The notes beneath the pieces were generated by a model. The model was not told where the DNA came from and ran no database searches. It saw only the letters and a program-made list of their open reading frames with translations. A DNA stretch of 8,355 nt from positions 1-8,355 of the forward strand of contig CAJGDF010000073.1 of the NCBI GenBank assembly GCA_904502105.1, read 5' to 3'. Shown in pieces: positions 6,402 through 8,355 of this stretch (position 1 is the first letter of the stretch; every line of letters begins with the position of its first letter). A program made the position numbers and the translations under genes. This DNA comes from an uncultured Clostridia bacterium (GTDB lineage Bacteria > Bacillota > Clostridia > Oscillospirales > UBA644).

Positions 6402-6422
6402 ATTTGTTGATTTTTAATTAAC

Positions 6423-6471
6423 CGAAGAAAAAGCCAAAGGCTTTTTGCTTCCAAAGAACGCGAAGCGTTTT
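6423..6471. repeat. Double-hairpin repeat, copy 1
   Basis: The first hairpin is GAAGAAAAAGCC-AAA-GGCTTTTTGCTTC (6424-6451), 12 paired positions with one bulged base. The second is AACGC-GAA-GCGTT (6457-6469). Copy 1 differs from copies 2 and 3 in the first loop (AAA rather than AAC), has G rather than A before CTTC, and carries one extra C. Confidence 0.9.
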
Positions 6472-6502
6472 TGCTTGTAGTCTTGTCGGAAATAATGACT
6501 GT

Positions 6503-6550
6503 CGAAGAAAAAGCCAACGGCTTTTTACTTCAAAGAACGCGAAGCGTTTT
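6503..6550. repeat. Double-hairpin repeat, copy 2
   Basis: Same two-hairpin layout, with loop AAC in the first stem and GAA in the second. Bases 6503-6548 are identical to 6575-6620 of copy 3. It begins 80 bases after copy 1, and ATGAC (6495-6499) precedes it. Confidence 0.92.
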
Positions 6551-6574
6551 AAAATATAAAATACTTAGTATGAC

Positions 6575-6621
6575 CGAAGAAAAAGCCAACGGCTTTTTAC
6601 TTCAAAGAACGCGAAGCGTTC
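6575..6621. repeat. Double-hairpin repeat, copy 3, abutting the efp stop
   Basis: It begins 72 bases after copy 2 and is identical to it over 46 bases. ATGAC (6570-6574) immediately precedes it. The second stem is extended to GAACGC-GAA-GCGTTC (6607-6621), ending one base before the efp stop codon (6623-6625). Read on the efp strand, the second structure met by RNA polymerase is AAAAAGCC-GTT-GGCTTTTT, which is terminator-like. Confidence 0.92.
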
Positions 6622-6622
6622 T

Positions 6623-7180
6623 TTATGCTCTTTCCAAATATTCGCCGGTTCTGGTGTCGATTCTGATCATTTCGCCTTCTTCGATGAAGAGGGGAACTCT
6701 GATTTCAGCACCTGTTTCGAGGGTTGCATATTTGAGAGCGTTTGTAGAAGTATCGCCTCTTACAGCGGGTTCGGTTTCGGTAACCTGAAGATCCATGAAG
6801 AAGGGGGGTTCTACAGAGAATACTTTGCCTTTAACGGAAAGGATCTTAACAACGGTGTTTTCTTTAACAAACTTGAAGTTGTCGGGAAGAATGTCAGCGT
6901 TGAGGGGAACCTGTTCGAAAGATTCGGTATCCATGAAGTAGTAAAGTTCGCCGTCGTTGTAAAGATATTCCATATCTTTTCTTTCAACAAATGCAGCGGG
7001 GAATTTTTCGGTGGGGTTGAAAGTTCTTTCAACTACGCTTCCGGTTACAACATTTCTGATTTTTGTTCTAACGAAAGCTGCGCCCTTACCGGGCTTAACA
7101 TGCTGGAACTCAACGACAGAGTAAACAGTGTCGTCCATCTCGAAGGTAAGACCGTTCCTGAAATCACCTGCAGAATACAT
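6623..7180 (-). CDS. efp: Translation elongation factor P
   Basis: EF-P binds between the P and E sites of the ribosome and relieves stalling at consecutive prolines. The 185-residue product is exactly the usual bacterial length. The KOW-like N-terminal domain (about 1-62) carries the loop KPGKG with K32, the position that is 5-aminopentanolylated in Bacillus subtilis; it is not the E. coli-type beta-lysylation context. Two OB-fold domains follow (about 65-127 and 129-185), the last ending in the family signature [13 protein letters not shown]. The ATG at 7180 is chosen because GGAGG (7195-7191) lies 10 bases upstream; an in-frame ATG at 7210 precedes this site and would give a non-family N terminus. 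No modification enzymes are in the window. It is divergent from the amidase gene, and the promoters interlock. Confidence 0.97.
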   Translation of the reverse strand: MYSAGDFRNGLTFEMDDTVYSVVEFQHVKPGKGAAFVRTKIRNVVTGSVVERTFNPTEKFPAAFVERKDMEYLYNDGELYYFMDTESFEQVPLNADILPDNFKFVKENTVVKILSVKGKVFSVEPPFFMDLQVTETEPAVRGDTSTNALKYATLETGAEIRVPLFIEEGEMIRIDTRTGEYLERA

Positions 7181-7190
7181 ATTAATAAAA

Positions 7191-7195
7191 CCTCC
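7191..7195 (-). promoter_or_regulatory. Ribosome binding site fixing the efp start at 7180
   Basis: GGAGG on the minus strand, 10 bases before the ATG at 7180. It lies downstream of the alternative ATG at 7210, which is therefore rejected as the start. Confidence 0.85.
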
Positions 7196-7203
7196 AAAAA
7201 TAA

Positions 7204-7232
7204 TTGTCATGTAGTTCTTTATCTATTATACT
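7204..7232 (+). promoter_or_regulatory. SigA-type promoter of the amidase gene, overlapping the efp promoter
   Basis: TTGTCA (7204-7209), 17-base spacer, TATACT (7227-7232); each box matches five of six consensus bases. The predicted start is near 7239, about 33 bases before the ATG at 7272. Its -10 shares 7227-7230 with the efp -10 on the other strand. Confidence 0.65.
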
Positions 7233-7253
7233 ATATTTTCAGAGAAATTTCAA
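7225..7253 (-). promoter_or_regulatory. efp: SigA-type promoter of efp
   Basis: On the minus strand, TTGAAA (7253-7248), 17-base spacer and perfect TATAAT (7230-7225). The predicted start is near 7218, giving a leader of about 38 bases. Confidence 0.75.
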
Positions 7254-7271
7254 TCCCCTAAGGAGAAAAAA

Positions 7272-7913
7272 ATGAAAACATTTGTGTTTTTTTTATCTTT
7301 TTTTATTGTCTTTTTTTGTTCACTTCCGTTTTCGGCGGAAAATGCACCTGAATTTATCATTGATGCAGGTCACGGAGGCGCAGACGGCGGTGCGGTCGGG
7401 ATTGACGGTACAAACGAAAAAGACCTCAATCTTGATGTTGCATTGAAGCTGTCCGATCTTTTTTATCTTGCGGGTGTCGGTCATATTATGACAAGAACAT
7501 CCGACTGTGATACCGACGGTGATCCGTCATCATTCAGAAAACGTGACGATATACTTGCGAGGGCTTCACTTGCCGCAGAATTCCCGTCCGCAGTTTTTGT
7601 TATGATACATATGAACAGCTCAACAGGTACAAATGATAAAGGCTTTCAGGTTTTTTACGGGCATAAGTCATCCGAAAGCGAAAACGTTGCAAAAAAGATA
7701 TATTCTGCAGTTTCAGGAGCGGAGCTTTCGAACAGAATGAGGGAGGTCAAAAAAGCACCGTCTTCGGTTTATCTTACAGAGACAGTTGAAAATCCGGCCG
7801 TTCTTGTCGAGTGCGGATTTATTTCAAATACGGAGGACACAGCTCTTTTGACCGATGAATGTTACAGACAAAAGCTTGCTCTTGTTTTACTTTCTGCTCT
7901 TGTCGGCTATTGA
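7272..7913 (+). CDS. Exported N-acetylmuramoyl-L-alanine amidase (amidase_3, CwlD-like)
   Basis: It cleaves the amide bond between MurNAc and L-alanine in peptidoglycan, outside the membrane. The 213-residue protein has a Phe-rich hydrophobic signal or anchor (about residues 4-20), with possible cleavage near SAE (21-23), and is otherwise a single amidase_3 domain. Zinc ligands are H34 (DAGHGGADGGA), E49 (NEKDLNL) and H113 (VMIHMNSS); the catalytic glutamate is E180 (VECGFISN). All are intact. There is no SH3, SPOR or other wall-binding domain. The single-domain size and signal peptide resemble CwlD, which helps make muramic lactam in spore cortex, but the promoter looks SigA-type rather than sporulation-specific, so I leave the symbol blank. 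AAGGAG (7260-7265) lies 6 bases before the ATG. The 3' end overlaps the opposite-strand gene by 27 bases. Confidence 0.93.
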   Translation: MKTFVFFLSFFIVFFCSLPFSAENAPEFIIDAGHGGADGGAVGIDGTNEKDLNLDVALKLSDLFYLAGVGHIMTRTSDCDTDGDPSSFRKRDDILARASLAAEFPSAVFVMIHMNSSTGTNDKGFQVFYGHKSSESENVAKKIYSAVSGAELSNRMREVKKAPSSVYLTETVENPAVLVECGFISNTEDTALLTDECYRQKLALVLLSALVGY

Positions 7914-8355
7914 TCCGAAACTTTTTGCACCCTTTATGGCAGACAGTATGCCGTTGGCGTAAGGATGTTTAAATATATATAGATTTTCAAATTCGGGAGA
8001 ACGCAGTATCCCTGTTTTTGAAACCGAAGCCTTTTCCTCAAAAATCAAATCTTTTTCGGTTAACATTGTGTTTGGAATTGCAAAAAACATAGATGAAAGT
8101 ATCTGCTGCATATATTCAAACTTATGTCCGCTGCCGATTATCTGCGGCAGAATGATCGGTTTTTCGTATGTCAATCCGATCTTTTTATCGGATGTTCTGT
8201 AAAAAGTCATTCTGTTTTTATAGGTATCTCTGATTATACATTCCTGCGGCCAGCCGAGATCGGACTCTGTCGGAGCTGTTTTTGCACTCAGTACGGCATG
8301 TTTTTCGGAAAAACACCTTGTGTCGATCACTTCTTTTGCAAATATGCTTATTTGA
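7887..8355 (-). CDS. Unrecognised protein, C-terminal fragment
   Basis: The frame is open from the window edge to the TAA at 7889-7887, giving at least 156 residues; the true start lies outside. The GTG at 8330 is within the open frame and has no evident ribosome site, so it is unlikely to be the start. Visible features: no long hydrophobic segment, two Trp-free stretches around a single Trp (in DLGWPQECIIRD), many charged residues, and a basic C terminus, IADKSRK. Codon use matches the neighbouring genes and no other long frame competes, so it is probably a real gene. I do not recognise any motif or family and propose no function. It is convergent with the amidase gene, with no terminator between them. 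Confidence 0.7.
   Translation of the reverse strand, partial: QISIFAKEVIDTRCFSEKHAVLSAKTAPTESDLGWPQECIIRDTYKNRMTFYRTSDKKIGLTYEKPIILPQIIGSGHKFEYMQQILSSMFFAIPNTMLTEKDLIFEEKASVSKTGILRSPEFENLYIFKHPYANGILSAIKGAKSFGSIADKSRK

Noticed and set aside
6423..6621. CRISPR array
   Set aside because: Copies are palindromic double hairpins of about 47 bases with unequal spacers of about 25-31 bases, spacing is irregular, there are only three copies and no cas gene is nearby.
6471..6788. Plus-strand open frame with a peptide motif repeated twice ([16 protein letters not shown])
   Set aside because: The repeated peptide is simply the double-hairpin repeats read in one frame, and the rest is antisense to efp. 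There is no ribosome site or independent coding signal.
7181..7210. Ten-residue N-terminal extension of EF-P from the ATG at 7210
   Set aside because: The GGAGG ribosome site lies after that ATG, and the start at 7180 gives the standard 185-residue protein with K32 at the expected position.

Overview
The window looks like ordinary chromosomal DNA of an anaerobic Clostridia-type Firmicute, perhaps an Oscillospiraceae/Ruminococcaceae-like gut or rumen bacterium. That placement is an inference. It rests on consensus TTGACA/TATAAT promoters, AGGAG-type ribosome sites, an EF-P with the Firmicute-style PGKG loop, a coiled-coil/zinc-ribbon protein resembling Clostridia-specific families, an RsiV/PdaC-like lipoprotein and an M16C peptidase. 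I see no phage, transposase, CRISPR, tRNA or rRNA.

Layout, left to right. (1) 1-876, minus: N-terminal 292 residues of an M16C (presequence-protease/insulinase-like) zinc peptidase, cut by the window edge. (2) 877-1063: two divergent SigA-type promoters. (3) 1064-2656, plus: (R)-citramalate synthase, cimA. (4) 2657-2798: a 142-base gap with several perfect or nested hairpins. (5) 2799-3512, plus: rsmE, 16S rRNA m3U1498 methyltransferase. (6) 3490-4830, minus: uxaC, uronate isomerase, overlapping rsmE tail-to-tail by 23 bases. (7) 4831-4989: divergent consensus promoters and an operator-like palindrome. (8) 4990-5787, plus: lipoprotein resembling DUF4163/DUF3298 proteins, ending in a strong bidirectional terminator. 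(9) 5846-6340, minus: acidic coiled-coil/zinc-ribbon protein with an extra Cys/His cluster. (10) 6341-6622: a 29-base dyad and three tandem copies of a double-hairpin repeat. (11) 6623-7180, minus: efp. (12) 7181-7271: divergent promoters whose -10 boxes overlap. (13) 7272-7913, plus: exported amidase_3-family N-acetylmuramoyl-L-alanine amidase. (14) 7887-8355, minus: C-terminal part of an unrecognised protein, overlapping the amidase gene by 27 bases.

No multi-gene pathway is encoded here. Genes stand singly, mostly in divergent or convergent pairs, each with its own promoter. Functions are housekeeping (translation factor, rRNA methylation, cell-wall hydrolysis, peptide degradation), isoleucine-precursor synthesis and hexuronate use. 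The least explained material is the noncoding DNA: the repeat cluster after efp, the hairpin-rich cimA-rsmE gap and the interlocked efp/amidase promoters. I found no convincing new multi-component system.
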